DNA of 64,000 nt from Sulfuritalea sp. (GCA_030651305.1 JAUSCI010000033.1:62001-126000); one strand, 5' to 3'; shown: positions 6,789 through 16,732, counted from the first letter of the stretch. Notes: generated from the sequence alone by a model not told the origin. Translations and numbers: made by a program.

Positions 6789-9215
6789 TCAGTGGGTCAC
6801 TACGCCGGTCGCCGCGGCATCGCCGACAACTGCTGCAGCTACAGCAACGGCAGCCGTTGCAACTTGCTCGGGAAGCGGCTCGGGCATGCGTTCGAGAGCG
6901 AGTTCCAATACCTTGTCGATCCACCGCACCGGCAGAATCTCGATCCGGTTCTTGATGGTGTCGGGAATCTCCACCAGATCTTTTACGTTCTCCTCCGGAA
7001 TCAGCGCCGTACGGATGCCGCCACGCACCGCGGCCAACAGCTTTTCCTTGAGACCGCCGATAGGCAGCACTTCACCGCGCAAGGTGATCTCGCCCGTCAT
7101 CGCCACATCGGCACGCACCGGAATGCCGGTCAGAACCGATACGAGTGCGGTACAGATGGCGATGCCGGCACTCGGGCCATCCTTTGGCGTCGCCCCTTCC
7201 GGCAGGTGGATGTGGATGTCGTTCTTCTGGTAGAAGTCGTCCGCGATGCCGAGTGCCTTGCTGCGCTTGCGCACCACCGATAGCGCGGCCTGGATCGACT
7301 CCTGCATGACCTCGCCGAGCTTGCCGGTGGTCATGGTCTTGCCCTTGCCGGGCAAGGCAACGGCTTCGATGGTCAGCAGTTCGCCGCCGACTTCGGTCCA
7401 TGCCAGACCGGTAACCTGACCGATCTGATTGTCCTTTTCCGCCATGCCGAAGCTGTAACGGCGCACGCCGAGGAACTTGTCGAGATTCTTGCCATTGACG
7501 ATGATCTTGTTCTTGCGCGCCTTCATTACCAGCGACTTCACCACCTTGCGGCAAATTTTCGAAATCTCGCGTTCGAGGGCGCGCACACCGGCTTCGCGCG
7601 AGTAGTAGCGCACGATATCGCGCAGGGCGTCCTCGGTGATGGTGAGTTCGTCGCGCTTGATGCCATTGTTCTTCAGCTGCTTCGGCACCAGATAGCGCAA
7701 AGCAATATTGACTTTTTCATCCTCCGTATACCCCGACAGGCGGATCACTTCGAGTCGATCGAGCAGGGCGGCCGGTATGTTCAGCGTGTTTGCCGTGGCG
7801 ACGAACATGACATCCGACAAGTCGAAATCGACTTCGATGTAGTGATCCTGGAAGGTATGGTTCTGCTCCGGATCGAGCACTTCGAGCAGCGCGGAAGAAG
7901 GATCGCCGCGGAAATCCTGGCCCATCTTGTCGACTTCATCGAGCAGGAACAGCGGGTTCTTGACCCCAACCTTGGTCATGTTCTGCAGGATCTTGCCGGG
8001 CATCGACCCGATGTAGGTCCGGCGATGGCCGCGAATCTCGGCTTCATCGCGCACGCCGCCCAGTGCCATGCGGATGAACTTGCGATTGATCGACTTGGCT
8101 ATCGACTGACCCAGTGAAGTCTTGCCCACTCCGGGAGGTCCGACCAGGCACAGGATCGGCGCCTTGACCTTTTCCACCCGCTGCTGCACGGCGAGGTATT
8201 CGACAATGCGCTCCTTGACCTTTTCGAGACCATAGTGATCGCGGTCGAGGATCTTCTCCGCGGCCGACAGATCCTTGCTGATGCGTGACTTCTTTTTCCA
8301 TGGCAGCGCCAGCAGGGTTTCAATGTAGTTGCGCACCACGGTGGCTTCGGCCGACATGGGCGACATCAGCTTCAACTTCTTGACTTCCGCGTTTATCTTG
8401 GTCAAGGCCTCCTTGCTCATGCCGGCCGCCTTGATCTTCTTTTCCATCTCGTCGATGTCGGCGCCTTCTTCCCCTTCGCCGAGTTCCTTCTGGATGGCCT
8501 TGACCTGCTCGTTGAGGTAATACTCGCGCTGACTCTTTTCCATCTGGCGCTTGACGCGGCCACGGATGCGCTTTTCAACCTGGAGGATGTCGAGTTCGGC
8601 TTCCAGCTGGCCGAGCAGCTTTTCCAGTCGCTCTGGTACGCCGAAGACCTCCAGAACCTCCTGCTTCTGTTCCAGTTTCAGGGGCAGGTGGGCGGCGATG
8701 GTATCGGCCAGACGCCCGGCTTCCTCGATGCCGGCCAGCGAGGTCAGCACCTCGGGCGGAATCTTCTTGTTGAGTTTGACGTACTGGTCGAACTGCGCCA
8801 GCACGGTACGGCGCATGGCCTCGACCTCGTTGTCGGCGCGCTCCTCGATCGGGATCAGGCTGACGTCGGCGACGAACAGGGCGCGCTGGTCCTCGATGCG
8901 CAGCACGCGGGCGCGCTGCACCCCTTCGACCAGCACTTTCACCGTGCCATCGGGCAGCTTGAGCATCTGCAGGATGTTGGCCAGACAGCCGATCTCGTAC
9001 ATGTCCTCCGGCACGGGTTCATCCTTGGCGGCGGATTTCTGCGCCACGAGGAGGATGTTCTTGCCTGTCTCCATGGCCGTTTCCAGCGCCTTGATGGACT
9101 TGGGGCGGCCGACAAACAGCGGGATCACCATATGCGGGAATACCACCACGTCGCGCAAGGGCAACAGCGGCAGGGATTGGGTCTCTACGGGGGAGGCGGG
9201 GAGGCCAGACATCAT
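6789..9215 (-). CDS. lon: ATP-dependent protease Lon
   Basis: 808-aa cytosolic AAA+ serine protease that degrades misfolded and regulatory proteins. Order: N-terminal substrate domain (LPLLPLRDVVVFPHMVIPL at the start), coiled coil near 190-270, AAA+ module with Walker A GPPGVGKTS near residue 360 and Walker B LFLLDEVDKM, then the C-terminal protease with catalytic Ser in PKDGPSAG and Lys in GGLKEKLLAA. The C-terminus beyond residue 780 is an unusual Ala/Val-rich tail (VATAAVAVAAAVVGDAAATG). Either of two adjacent ATGs (9215 or 9212) may be used. A sigma-32 type promoter lies upstream at 9246-9273. Confidence 0.97.
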   Translation of the reverse strand: MMSGLPASPVETQSLPLLPLRDVVVFPHMVIPLFVGRPKSIKALETAMETGKNILLVAQKSAAKDEPVPEDMYEIGCLANILQMLKLPDGTVKVLVEGVQRARVLRIEDQRALFVADVSLIPIEERADNEVEAMRRTVLAQFDQYVKLNKKIPPEVLTSLAGIEEAGRLADTIAAHLPLKLEQKQEVLEVFGVPERLEKLLGQLEAELDILQVEKRIRGRVKRQMEKSQREYYLNEQVKAIQKELGEGEEGADIDEMEKKIKAAGMSKEALTKINAEVKKLKLMSPMSAEATVVRNYIETLLALPWKKKSRISKDLSAAEKILDRDHYGLEKVKERIVEYLAVQQRVEKVKAPILCLVGPPGVGKTSLGQSIAKSINRKFIRMALGGVRDEAEIRGHRRTYIGSMPGKILQNMTKVGVKNPLFLLDEVDKMGQDFRGDPSSALLEVLDPEQNHTFQDHYIEVDFDLSDVMFVATANTLNIPAALLDRLEVIRLSGYTEDEKVNIALRYLVPKQLKNNGIKRDELTITEDALRDIVRYYSREAGVRALEREISKICRKVVKSLVMKARKNKIIVNGKNLDKFLGVRRYSFGMAEKDNQIGQVTGLAWTEVGGELLTIEAVALPGKGKTMTTGKLGEVMQESIQAALSVVRKRSKALGIADDFYQKNDIHIHLPEGATPKDGPSAGIAICTALVSVLTGIPVRADVAMTGEITLRGEVLPIGGLKEKLLAAVRGGIRTALIPEENVKDLVEIPDTIKNRIEILPVRWIDKVLELALERMPEPLPEQVATAAVAVAAAVVGDAAATGVVTH

Positions 9216-9245
9216 CGTGTCCTTCGGTTATGAGTCACGCTGCCC

Positions 9246-9273
9246 AGATTGGGGCAACGAACTGGGTTTCAAG
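9246..9273 (-). promoter_or_regulatory. Sigma-32 (RpoH) heat-shock promoter for lon
   Basis: On the minus strand CTTGAAA is followed after 12 bases by CCCCAATCT, close to the RpoH consensus CTTGAAA/CCCCAT-T with normal spacing. It sits in the 86-base gap between clpX and lon and ends about 30 bases before the lon start codon, so lon can be heat-induced independently of the upstream genes. Transcription was not shown. Confidence 0.75.
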
Positions 9274-9301
9274 GCGGCCTCAGTCAAACCCGGCCGCCGA
9301 A

Positions 9302-10573
9302 TTAGCTCTTCGAACCCGAAACCTTGGGCTGATCGGCGTAAATCATCAGCGGCTGGGCGCCGCTTTCGATCGTGCTCTCGTCGATCACGACTTTGCTCAC
9401 GCTCTCCATGGTGGGAATCTCGTACATGGTATCGAGCAGCACGCCCTCCAGAATCGACCGCAAGCCCCGTGCGCCGGTCTTGCGCTTCAGTGCCTTCCTG
9501 GCAATGGCCTGAAGCGCCGAGGGGCGTACTTCAAGTTCCACCCCTTCCATGGCAAACAGCTTGTGATACTGCTTGATCAAGGCATTCTTCGGCGCGATCA
9601 GGATTTCGACCAGAGCTTCTTCTTCGAGTTCCTGCAAGGTCGCAATCACCGGCAGGCGGCCGATCAGTTCCGGAATCAGGCCGAACTTGATCATGTCTTC
9701 GGGCTCGACTTGCTTCAGCGTCTCGCTGACATTGCCCGCATCGCGGCTTTTTACCTCGGCGCCAAAGCCGATGCCGCCTTTCTCGGAGCGGTTGCGGATC
9801 ACCTTGTCCAGCCCGTCGAAGGCGCCGCCGCAGATGAACAGGATGTTGGTGGTATCGATCTGGATGAAATCCTGGTTCGGGTGCTTGCGCCCGCCTTGCG
9901 GCGGAATGCTGGCAATCGTGCCTTCGATGAGTTTCAGCAGCGCCTGCTGCACGCCTTCGCCGGACACGTCGCGGGTGATCGAGGGGTTATCGGACTTGCG
10001 CGAAATCTTGTCGATCTCGTCGATATAGACGATGCCCTGCTGCGCCTTTTCGACATCGTGGTCGCACTTTTGCAGCAACTTCTGGATGATGTTTTCCACA
10101 TCCTCGCCGACATAGCCGGCCTCGGTCAGGGTCGTCGCATCGGCCATGACGAAAGGCACGTTGAGCGTGCGCGCCAGAGTCTGCGCCAACAGGGTCTTGC
10201 CCGATCCGGTGGGACCGATCAGCAGGATGTTGCTCTTTGACAGCTCGATGCCATCGCTGCCCTTTTCCTGATGCCGGATGCGCTTGTAGTGGTTGTAGAC
10301 CGCCACGGCAAGGATCTTCTTTGCCGAATCCTGCCCGATCACGTACTGATCGAGCAACTCGCGAATCTCTTTCGGCGCCGGCAATTGGCGCTTGGCGGTG
10401 CCCTCTGGAGCTGCGGCGATCTCGTCGCGAATAATGTCGTTGCAGAGTTCGATGCACTCGTCGCAGATAAAAACGGAAGGACCGGCGATCAGCTTCTTGA
10501 CTTCATGCTGGCTCTTGCCGCAGAAGGAGCAATACAGCAGCTTTTCTCCGCTTCCCGATTTCTTTTCCGCCAT
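9302..10573 (-). CDS. clpX: ATP-dependent Clp protease ATP-binding subunit ClpX
   Basis: 423-aa AAA+ unfoldase that recognises tagged substrates and feeds them to ClpP. The N-terminal zinc-binding domain has [11 protein letters not shown] and ICDECIELC. Walker A is [12 protein letters not shown] near residue 120, Walker [11 protein letters not shown], and the ClpP-contact IGF-type loop region contains GGIGFGAEV. Sensor II and the small domain follow ([12 protein letters not shown]). It starts 25 bases after the clpP stop, forming a tig-clpP-clpX operon. Confidence 0.97.
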   Translation of the reverse strand: MAEKKSGSGEKLLYCSFCGKSQHEVKKLIAGPSVFICDECIELCNDIIRDEIAAAPEGTAKRQLPAPKEIRELLDQYVIGQDSAKKILAVAVYNHYKRIRHQEKGSDGIELSKSNILLIGPTGSGKTLLAQTLARTLNVPFVMADATTLTEAGYVGEDVENIIQKLLQKCDHDVEKAQQGIVYIDEIDKISRKSDNPSITRDVSGEGVQQALLKLIEGTIASIPPQGGRKHPNQDFIQIDTTNILFICGGAFDGLDKVIRNRSEKGGIGFGAEVKSRDAGNVSETLKQVEPEDMIKFGLIPELIGRLPVIATLQELEEEALVEILIAPKNALIKQYHKLFAMEGVELEVRPSALQAIARKALKRKTGARGLRSILEGVLLDTMYEIPTMESVSKVVIDESTIESGAQPLMIYADQPKVSGSKS

Positions 10574-10598
10574 CTTCGTCTCCGTGCGCGCTTGGCGC

Positions 10599-11267
10599 TC
10601 AAGCCTTGGCAGTTTCGACGGCCTCGGCGCGAGTGCTCAGCACCTTGTCCACCAGACCGTACTCTACCGCTGCTTCGGCTGAAAGGAAGTTGTCGCGATC
10701 GGTATCGCGCTCGACGCGCTCTATCGACTGCCCGGTATGGTGCGCCAGCATGCTGTTGAGTTTCTGCTTGAGGAAGAGGATTTCCTTGGCATGGATCTCG
10801 ATGTCCGACGCCTGCCCCTGAAAACCGCCCATGGGCTGATGAATCATCACGCGCGAATTCGGCAGGCAATAGCGCTTGCCCTTTTCTCCCGCGGCCAGAA
10901 GAAACGAACCCATGCTCGCCGCCTGGCCGATGCACAGCGTCGATACGTTCGGCTTGATGAACTGCATGGTGTCGTAGATGGCCATTCCCGCGGTGACCGA
11001 CCCACCCGGCGAATTGATGTAGAAGAAAATGTCCTTGTCCGGATTCTCGGATTCGAGAAACAGCAGTTGCGCCACGATCAGATTGGCCGTCGAGTCGTTG
11101 ACCGGCCCGACCAGGAAAATCACCCGTTCGCGCAGCAGTCGCGAATAGATGTCATAGGCCCGCTCGCCGCGTCCGCTGGTCTCGATGACCATGGGCACCA
11201 GACCCAGCGCCTGCGTGTCGGGAGTCGGCGCGTCGTAGGCACCAGCGTTTTGTCGCGAACCGTACAT
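10599..11267 (-). CDS. clpP: ATP-dependent Clp protease proteolytic subunit ClpP
   Basis: Tetradecameric serine peptidase. The triad is visible: Ser in [14 protein letters not shown], His in VMIHQPMGG, Asp in [10 protein letters not shown]. The start is uncertain: the ATG at 11267 (MYGSRQNAG, 222 aa) has GGAG six bases upstream and is preferred; 11273 is too close to that site, and 11288 would overlap the tig stop as ATGA and use translational coupling (229 aa). The propeptide is longer than in E. coli but normal for the group. Downstream clpX is 25 bases away. Confidence 0.95.
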   Translation of the reverse strand: MYGSRQNAGAYDAPTPDTQALGLVPMVIETSGRGERAYDIYSRLLRERVIFLVGPVNDSTANLIVAQLLFLESENPDKDIFFYINSPGGSVTAGMAIYDTMQFIKPNVSTLCIGQAASMGSFLLAAGEKGKRYCLPNSRVMIHQPMGGFQGQASDIEIHAKEILFLKQKLNSMLAHHTGQSIERVERDTDRDNFLSAEAAVEYGLVDKVLSTRAEAVETAKA

Positions 11268-11284
11268 GGACATCTCCGGCAAAA

Positions 11285-12634
11285 TCATGCTGCATTTCCC
11301 ATCAAGGCATCGAAGGCGATGGGGGTTTCGCTGACCTGGGTATTGGCCAGCACCCAATCCACGACATTGTTCTCCAGCGCCAGCGCTTCTGCCTCGGCCA
11401 GCCTCTGTGGCTGGGAATAGTACCAGCGGACAACTTCCTTGGGGTCTTCGAAAGTTTCGGCGAATTCGTCGACGATGGTACGCACTTGCTCGGGCTTGAC
11501 GTGCAGGTCCCTGGCCTTGACCAACTCGGCCAGCAACAGGCCGAGTTTGACCCGACGCGTGGCCTGCTCGCCGAACCAGGACGCCTCGACCGGAATGTTT
11601 TTCATTGCCATGCCGCGCGATTCCATGTCCTTGCGCGCCGCTTCGGCCATCTGCTGTGATTCCATCTCGACCAGCGCCTTCGGCACCTCGATCGGATTGA
11701 CCTTCAGCAGCGCCTCCATGACCTGCTCCTTGACCTTCGCCAGCAGGCGCTTCTTCACTTCACGTTCCAGGTTAGAGCGGACCTCGACGCGCATCTTTTC
11801 CACATCGCCATCGGCAACACCGAGTTGCCGGGCAAAATCGGCATCGATTTCCGGCAAGTGAGGCGCCTCGACCTTCTTGACACTCAGGTCGAACTGCACG
11901 GTTGCACCGGCCAGTTCCGTGGTCTGATAGTCGGCGGGAAAAGTCACATCGAAGATCTTCTTGTCACCGGCCTTGAGGCCTTCCAGCTGGGCCTCGAAAT
12001 CTGGCAGCATCTGGCCGCCACCCACCATCACCGCGAAGTCGCTGGCCTTGCCGCCGGGGAATTCCTCGCCATCCCGGCGTCCGACGAAGTCGATCACCAG
12101 GCGATCTTCCTTCATCGCGCCACGATCGGTCTCGGCGTAGGTGGTGCGCTGCTTGCGCAGGACATCGAGCGTCTTGTCCACTTCGGCTTCGGTCACCGTC
12201 AGGGTCGGCTTTTCGATCGCCTGGCCGGAAATATCCGCCGGCTTGATCTCGGGATAAACCTCGAACACTGCCGTAAAGCCCAACATCCCGGGACTGTTGT
12301 CCGCCTTCGGCTCGATACGCGGATAACCGGCGACGCGCAGATTCTGCTCGCGCACTTTCTCGCCATAGGCCTTTTCCACCGCCGCACCAATCGCCTCCGA
12401 GCGCGCTTGCGAACCATATTGCTGTGCAACGATTTTCATCGGCACCTTGCCGGGACGAAAACCGGCCATTTTCACGGTGCGCGACATCTGCTTGAGGCGC
12501 TGTTCGACATCCCTGTCGATCCCGGCCAGCGCCACTGTCATTTCGATGCGCCGTTCCAGTGCGCTGCCCGCCTCGATTACCGCGTCCGTCGTTACCTTGT
12601 CCGTCATCTCTATATCCGTCATTGAAGAATTCAT
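11285..12634 (-). CDS. tig: Trigger factor, ribosome-associated chaperone and prolyl isomerase
   Basis: About 449 aa from the ATG at 12634; ATGs at 12622 or 12607 ([14 protein letters not shown]) are also possible and the last would give a more typical N-terminus of 441 aa. The ribosome-binding domain shows the signature [12 protein letters not shown] near residue 55. The FKBP-type isomerase domain follows ([20 protein letters not shown]), then the helical C-terminal chaperone domain. The frame is open further upstream across tRNA-Leu, which is not coding. The stop overlaps one candidate start of clpP. Confidence 0.95.
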   Translation of the reverse strand: MNSSMTDIEMTDKVTTDAVIEAGSALERRIEMTVALAGIDRDVEQRLKQMSRTVKMAGFRPGKVPMKIVAQQYGSQARSEAIGAAVEKAYGEKVREQNLRVAGYPRIEPKADNSPGMLGFTAVFEVYPEIKPADISGQAIEKPTLTVTEAEVDKTLDVLRKQRTTYAETDRGAMKEDRLVIDFVGRRDGEEFPGGKASDFAVMVGGGQMLPDFEAQLEGLKAGDKKIFDVTFPADYQTTELAGATVQFDLSVKKVEAPHLPEIDADFARQLGVADGDVEKMRVEVRSNLEREVKKRLLAKVKEQVMEALLKVNPIEVPKALVEMESQQMAEAARKDMESRGMAMKNIPVEASWFGEQATRRVKLGLLLAELVKARDLHVKPEQVRTIVDEFAETFEDPKEVVRWYYSQPQRLAEAEALALENNVVDWVLANTQVSETPIAFDALMGNAA

Positions 12635-12649
12635 TAAGAAACCGCGCCA

Positions 12650-12682
12650 GCTACCAAACTGCGACCAAACTGCGACCAAACT
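12650..12682. repeat. Three tandem 11-bp repeats upstream of tig
   Basis: Read on the minus strand, AGTTTGGTCGC occurs twice exactly and a third time as AGTTTGGTAGC, with no spacer. They lie between tRNA-Leu and the tig start codon. An 11-bp period is one turn of the DNA helix, so the array could be an operator for a regulator or simply slippage. Confidence 0.5.
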
Positions 12683-12702
12683 CCGGGTCTGCACCCAAAC
12701 GC

Positions 12703-12787
12703 TGGTGCCCAGGAAGGGACTCGAACCCCCACGCCTCGCGGCGCCAGAACCTAAATCTGGTGCGTCTACCAATTCCGCCACCTGGGC
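12703..12787 (-). tRNA. tRNA-Leu(TAG)
   Basis: 85 nt class II tRNA on the minus strand. Acceptor GCCCAGG pairs with CCTGGGC, discriminator A and encoded CCA. The anticodon loop TTTAGGT gives TAG (Leu CUA/CUG); a variable arm of the type CGCCGCGAGGCG and T loop GGTTCGAGTCC are present. Confidence 0.95.
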
Positions 12788-12945
12788 GCATGTCGCAATC
12801 GACCGGTAGTACAGACGCGAACGACACGACGTGGATTGCGAATTTTACCCGCTTTCGGGTCTCAAAGGACAGGGGACGGAAGAGGGAAGACCGCACAAAG
12901 CGCCGGTAGAATCCGGTCCTCAGTCCTCTGCCTTCTGTCCTTCGC

Positions 12946-13806
12946 ATGGCCGTTGATCACTACGAAAACTTTCCTGTTGCCTCCATTCTGTTGCCGGCGT
13001 CCTTGCGCGAGCCGGTGGCGGCCATTTATGGCTTTGCCCGTAGCGCAGATGATTTCGCCGACGAGGGAGATTTGTCGCCGCAACAGCGCCGCGCGCTGCT
13101 CGCAGGCTATCAGGCCGAACTTGATGCGATTGAACGCGGCGAACCGACCCTGCATCCGGTATTTCTTCGCCTGCGCCCGCCGATCGTCCGCTACGGCCTG
13201 CCGCTGCAACTGTTTCGCGACCTGCTCGATGCTTTCCTGCAGGACGTCGGCAAGGATCGCTATGGCAACTTCGCCGAACTGATGGACTATTGCCGCCGCT
13301 CCGCCGATCCGGTCGGCCGTCTGCTGCTGCATCTTTTCGGCCACGCCACGGCAGCGAACCTTTCCCGCTCGGATGCCATCTGCTCGGCGCTGCAACTGAT
13401 CAATCACTGGCAAGACGTCGGCATCGACGCCGCCAAGGGCACCAACGGCAGGATCTATCTGCCGCAGGACGACATGAGGCGATTTGGCGTCAGCGACAAT
13501 GACATTCGTCGCCGTGTCGCCAGCGCCGTCCCAGGGGATACCGCTTCGCATAACTTTCGTCGCCTGCAGAGTTTCCAGGTCGAGCGCGCCCGCACCCTGA
13601 TGCTCTCGGGAGCATCGCTAGGATGGGATCTGCCGGGACGCATCGGCCTGGAAATCCGCGCCATCGTGGCCGGCGGCCTGCGCATCCTGGATAAAATCGA
13701 AGCCGTCGATTACGATGTCTTCAACTGGCGCCCAACGCTCCAGCCCGTCGACTGGCCGCTTATCCTGTGGCGCTCGCTGGTCCGCCCCCTGGACACCCAT
13801 CGGTAA
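12946..13806 (+). CDS. hpnC: Squalene biosynthesis enzyme HpnC (hydroxysqualene synthase)
   Basis: 286 aa, first-pair member of the HpnCDE route that makes squalene from farnesyl diphosphate for hopanoids. HpnD makes presqualene diphosphate, HpnC turns it into hydroxysqualene, HpnE reduces it to squalene. It has the all-alpha prenyl transferase fold with both Asp-rich motifs: SADDFADE near residue 34 and NHWQDVGIDAAKG near 150, followed by GRIYLPQDDMRRFG. The three genes are nearly contiguous on the plus strand. Downstream cyclase (shc) is not in the window. Confidence 0.93.
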   Translation: MAVDHYENFPVASILLPASLREPVAAIYGFARSADDFADEGDLSPQQRRALLAGYQAELDAIERGEPTLHPVFLRLRPPIVRYGLPLQLFRDLLDAFLQDVGKDRYGNFAELMDYCRRSADPVGRLLLHLFGHATAANLSRSDAICSALQLINHWQDVGIDAAKGTNGRIYLPQDDMRRFGVSDNDIRRRVASAVPGDTASHNFRRLQSFQVERARTLMLSGASLGWDLPGRIGLEIRAIVAGGLRILDKIEAVDYDVFNWRPTLQPVDWPLILWRSLVRPLDTHR

Positions 13807-13813
13807 ATTCGCT

Positions 13814-14647
13814 GTGACTCCCGATCAATACTGCCAGGATCGCGCCGCAAAAAGCGGCTCCAGCTTCTACTACAGCTTCATGTTTCTCGAACCGCAACGG
13901 CGCCAGGCCATTACGGCGCTCTATGCCTTCTGCCGCGAAGTCGATGACGTGGTCGACGAATGCCCTGACAAACTCCTCGCGCGCACCAAACTCGCATGGT
14001 GGCGGACCGAGATCGCGGCACTGTTTGCAGGCCGCCCCAGCCACCCGGTAACGCAGGCGCTGACCGCATCGCTGAAGACCTTCTCGCTGCCGCAGGAACA
14101 ACTGCTCGAAATCATCGACGGCATGGAGATGGATCTCGACCAGGTCCGCTACGCCGACTTCAAGGCGCTGCACCTGTATTGTTACCGCGTCGCCAGCGTG
14201 GTCGGCCTGCTCGCCGCGGAAATTTTCGGCTACCACGACCGCCTGACGCTCAAGTACGCCCATGATCTGGGGCTGGCCTTCCAGCTTACCAACATCATCC
14301 GCGATGTCGGCGAGGATGCCCGACGCGGCCGCATCTACCTGCCGCAGGACGAGCTGTCGCGCTTCGGCGTCGCTGAAACCGATCTGCTGCAGGCGCGCTA
14401 CAGCGACAGCTTCCGCCGGCTCATGGCGTTCCAGGTCGAGCGCGCCCTGGCGATGTACCGGCAGGCCTTTGCCCTGCTTCCCGCCCCCGACCGCAAGGCG
14501 CAGCGGGCCGGGCTGATCATGGCCGCCATCTACCGCGCGACGCTCGATGAAATCGTCCGCGACGATTACCGCGTCCTCGATCAACGCATCTCCCTACCTC
14601 CCCTGCGCAAGCTGTGGTTGGCAGGCAAAACGTGGCTCAGGGCTTGA
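13814..14647 (+). CDS. hpnD: Presqualene diphosphate synthase HpnD
   Basis: Condenses two farnesyl diphosphates to presqualene diphosphate. The GTG at 13814 (VTPDQYCQDRAAKSGSSFYY) was chosen: it lies 7 bases after the hpnC stop and matches the conserved family start; no ATG is nearby. 277 aa. Asp-rich motifs are REVDDVVDE near residue 42 and NIIRDVGEDARRGR near 162, followed by IYLPQDELSRFGV. It overlaps hpnE by 16 bases. Confidence 0.93.
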   Translation: MTPDQYCQDRAAKSGSSFYYSFMFLEPQRRQAITALYAFCREVDDVVDECPDKLLARTKLAWWRTEIAALFAGRPSHPVTQALTASLKTFSLPQEQLLEIIDGMEMDLDQVRYADFKALHLYCYRVASVVGLLAAEIFGYHDRLTLKYAHDLGLAFQLTNIIRDVGEDARRGRIYLPQDELSRFGVAETDLLQARYSDSFRRLMAFQVERALAMYRQAFALLPAPDRKAQRAGLIMAAIYRATLDEIVRDDYRVLDQRISLPPLRKLWLAGKTWLRA

Positions 14648-15912
14648 AGCTGGCCGTCATCGGTGCCGGCTACGCAGGATTGTCTGCCGCCGTCGAACTC
14701 GCCGCCGCCGGCCGGCAGGTCGAAGTCTTCGAGGCCTCGCGCGTACTCGGCGGTCGCGCCCGCGCCACGCAGATCGAAGGCTTCACCGTGGATAACGGCC
14801 AGCACATCCTGGTCGGCGCCTATACCGAAACCCTGCGCCTGATGCGCGCCGTGGGCGCCGATCCCAACACCCTGCTCAAACGCACCGCGTTGCGTTTCGA
14901 ATTCCCCGGCGAATTCGTGATGAGCGCACCGCGCCTGCCGGCACCGCTGCATACCGCATTTGCGCTGCTTCTCGCGCGGGGACTCGACTGGCGCGAGAAA
15001 TGGGCGGCAATCCGCCTCATGCGCGGACTGCAAGCCGGCAAATTCCGCGTCGAGCCGGATACCACCGTGACCAAGTGGCTGGATGACAACAAAACGCCGT
15101 CCCGCCAGCGCCAACTTTTGTGGCAGCCGCTGTGCATCGCCGCACTGAATACGCCAGCCGACCGCGCCTCGGCCCAGGTGCTGGCTAACGTATTGCGCGA
15201 CAGTCTCGCCGGCACGCGCGAGGCCAGCGACATGCTGCTGCCGCAGGTGAATCTGTCGGCGCTGTTTCCGGAGCCTGCGGCGCAGTTCATCACGCAGCGC
15301 GGCGGCGCGGTACACCTCGGCCATCGCGTCAGTTCTCTGCGGCGCGAAGGTGATGCGTGGCGAATCGATGATGCCGGCCCGTTCGCACAGGTGGTTCTCG
15401 CGGTGGCGCCGTATCACCTCACCGGCCTTGTGCCCGAGCTGGCATCCCGAGTGGAACACTTCGACTGGGAACCCATCGTCACTAGCTACTTCAGCTACCC
15501 ATCAACGGTACAACTGCCGAGGCCAATGCTGGGAGTGGACTCCGGACTGGCGCAGTGGCTGTTCGACCGCGGCCAACTGTGCGGACAACGCGGCCTGATC
15601 GCTGCCGTGATCAGCGCACGGGGACGGCATCTGGGCTTGCCGACAGCAGACCTCGAACGCGGTATCCACCAGGAAATCGCCCGCCTCGTGCCGCACCTGC
15701 CGGCACCGCTGGCCGTGCAAACCATCACCGAAAAACGCGCCACATTCGCCTGCGTGCCGGATCTGCAACGACCGGGCATGCGGACCGACTTGCCCGGCCT
15801 GTGGCTGGCCGGTGACTATGTCGCCGGCGACTATCCGGCGACGCTTGAAGGGGCGGTGCGTAGCGGCGTCGGCGCCGCTCGACAGATACTTGCCGGCTCA
15901 TCAGCAGACTGA
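14632..15912 (+). CDS. hpnE: Hydroxysqualene dehydroxylase HpnE (FAD-dependent amine-oxidase-like)
   Basis: About 426 aa. The N-terminus holds a Rossmann dinucleotide motif VIGAGYAGLSAAVELAAAG followed by VFEASRVLGGRA, typical of phytoene desaturase/amine oxidase-type flavoproteins. The C-terminus has the second FAD motif LWLAGDYVAGDYPATLEGAV. The start is uncertain: GTG at 14632 has GCAGG upstream; TTG at 14614 or 14644 are alternatives. Reduces hydroxysqualene to squalene. The overlap with hpnD supports translational coupling. Confidence 0.93.
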   Translation: MAQGLKLAVIGAGYAGLSAAVELAAAGRQVEVFEASRVLGGRARATQIEGFTVDNGQHILVGAYTETLRLMRAVGADPNTLLKRTALRFEFPGEFVMSAPRLPAPLHTAFALLLARGLDWREKWAAIRLMRGLQAGKFRVEPDTTVTKWLDDNKTPSRQRQLLWQPLCIAALNTPADRASAQVLANVLRDSLAGTREASDMLLPQVNLSALFPEPAAQFITQRGGAVHLGHRVSSLRREGDAWRIDDAGPFAQVVLAVAPYHLTGLVPELASRVEHFDWEPIVTSYFSYPSTVQLPRPMLGVDSGLAQWLFDRGQLCGQRGLIAAVISARGRHLGLPTADLERGIHQEIARLVPHLPAPLAVQTITEKRATFACVPDLQRPGMRTDLPGLWLAGDYVAGDYPATLEGAVRSGVGAARQILAGSSAD

Positions 15913-15939
15913 GGCAGCGCACGTTTGCCAGCGGTAGCC

Positions 15940-15961
15940 CGCCGTGTCACCAGCGCCGACT
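15940..15961 (-). repeat. Copy 1 of the 22-bp dispersed repeat (intergenic)
   Basis: Minus strand reads AGTCGGCGCTG-GTGAC-ACGGCG. This is the only copy outside a recognisable coding region; it lies between the hpnE stop and the methyltransferase tail fragment. Confidence 0.8.
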
Positions 15962-15975
15962 CTTGGCCAGCAACG

Positions 15976-16203
15976 TCAGTGCCGCGCAAGAATGTCCTGA
16001 ATCTGTGCCGGCTGAAAGGCCACATCCCAACACCAGATACCGAAGCCGCCTTTCACTATCTTCAACGACTCAATCTTCCAGTCGTCCACTATCTTTATCA
16101 CGACGTCCCTGTTGTCCCCGACCGCGAACGGCTGCAATACCGCGCCGCAAAACCGTGGCGCCTGACCTTCATCGACTTCGGCGCGGATCAGCAAGGCTGC
16201 CAT
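15976..16203 (-). pseudogene. C-terminal fragment of a Mod-type DNA methyltransferase (tail copy 1)
   Basis: The 75-codon frame reads AEVDEGQAPRFCGAVLQPF...GDNRDVVIKIVDDWKIESLKIVK, which resembles the C-terminal end of type III/Mod-like adenine methyltransferases as I recall them (a KIVDDRGIESLK-type ending). After SLKIVK the frame continues into unrelated sequence. No catalytic motif is present. The ATG overlaps the toxin stop as TGATG, so it might still be translated by coupling. A second copy of the same ending lies at 16736-16858. The family assignment is from motif memory and should be confirmed. Confidence 0.55.
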
Positions 16204-16505
16204 CAGCGAAATACGTGCAGACGATCCATCCAGTAACCGGGACGACGGCTATGGTGGGCCACGGCGACCACCGTGATCTCGGTTTTCTCGATCGAGTAGA
16301 TCAGGTTGTAGGGGAAATCATTGACGCACAAACTGCGGGCATCAAGTTCGACACACCGGCCGATTCGAGGATGCTTCAGCAACAACCTTTCGACGATCCT
16401 GACCTCCTTGCTGAAGTGACGGGCCGCACCGCGGCTGCGCGCCAGATACCAAGCTACAGCCTCATCGAACTCGATTTCGGCGACCGAGAGATAACGTATC
16501 TTCAC
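16203..16505 (-). CDS. RelE/ParE-family toxin
   Basis: 100 aa, compact alpha/beta toxin. Typical features are the N-terminal YLSVAEIEFDEAVAWY helix, HPRIGRCVELDARSLCVNDFPYNLIY strand block, and the ending VVAVAHHSRRPGYWMDRLH seen in ParE-type plasmid-stabilisation proteins. It would poison gyrase or mRNA translation unless neutralised. The GTG start at 16505 overlaps the antitoxin stop by one base, as expected of a TA operon. Confidence 0.88.
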   Translation of the reverse strand: MKIRYLSVAEIEFDEAVAWYLARSRGAARHFSKEVRIVERLLLKHPRIGRCVELDARSLCVNDFPYNLIYSIEKTEITVVAVAHHSRRPGYWMDRLHVFR

Positions 16506-16732
16506 TACAGACCGTACTTTGCCGCAATCCGGACATGCATCTCGTCGGCATCCACCGCCTCAATCTCGCCGCGCCGATAGGCCTCGATACGGCTCTGCGC
16601 CTCTTTTGCCCAAGCCGCCTCCCATTCCGGATCGACCGGAACATCGGCATAGATCAAGTCGGCCAGTTCGATGCGCTCACGCACCGAAAGTTTTTTCGCT
16701 TCCTCCAACAGTTCCTTGACATGAGCATTCAT
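16505..16732 (-). CDS. Antitoxin, addiction-module component family
   Basis: 75 aa. The pattern KKLSVRERIELADLIYADVPVDPEWEAAWAKEAQSRIEAY with RGEIEAVDADE matches the addiction module protein family (about 75 aa) that precedes ParE-type toxins. It sits directly upstream of the toxin with a one-base overlap and probably autoregulates the pair. The pair is wedged between two tail fragments of a DNA methyltransferase. Confidence 0.85.
   Translation of the reverse strand: MNAHVKELLEEAKKLSVRERIELADLIYADVPVDPEWEAAWAKEAQSRIEAYRRGEIEAVDADEMHVRIAAKYGL

Noticed and set aside
11215-11240. GGAGTCGGCGCG near the clpP N-terminus as a repeat copy
   Set aside because: Match stops after ten bases; no ACGGCG block follows at the right distance.
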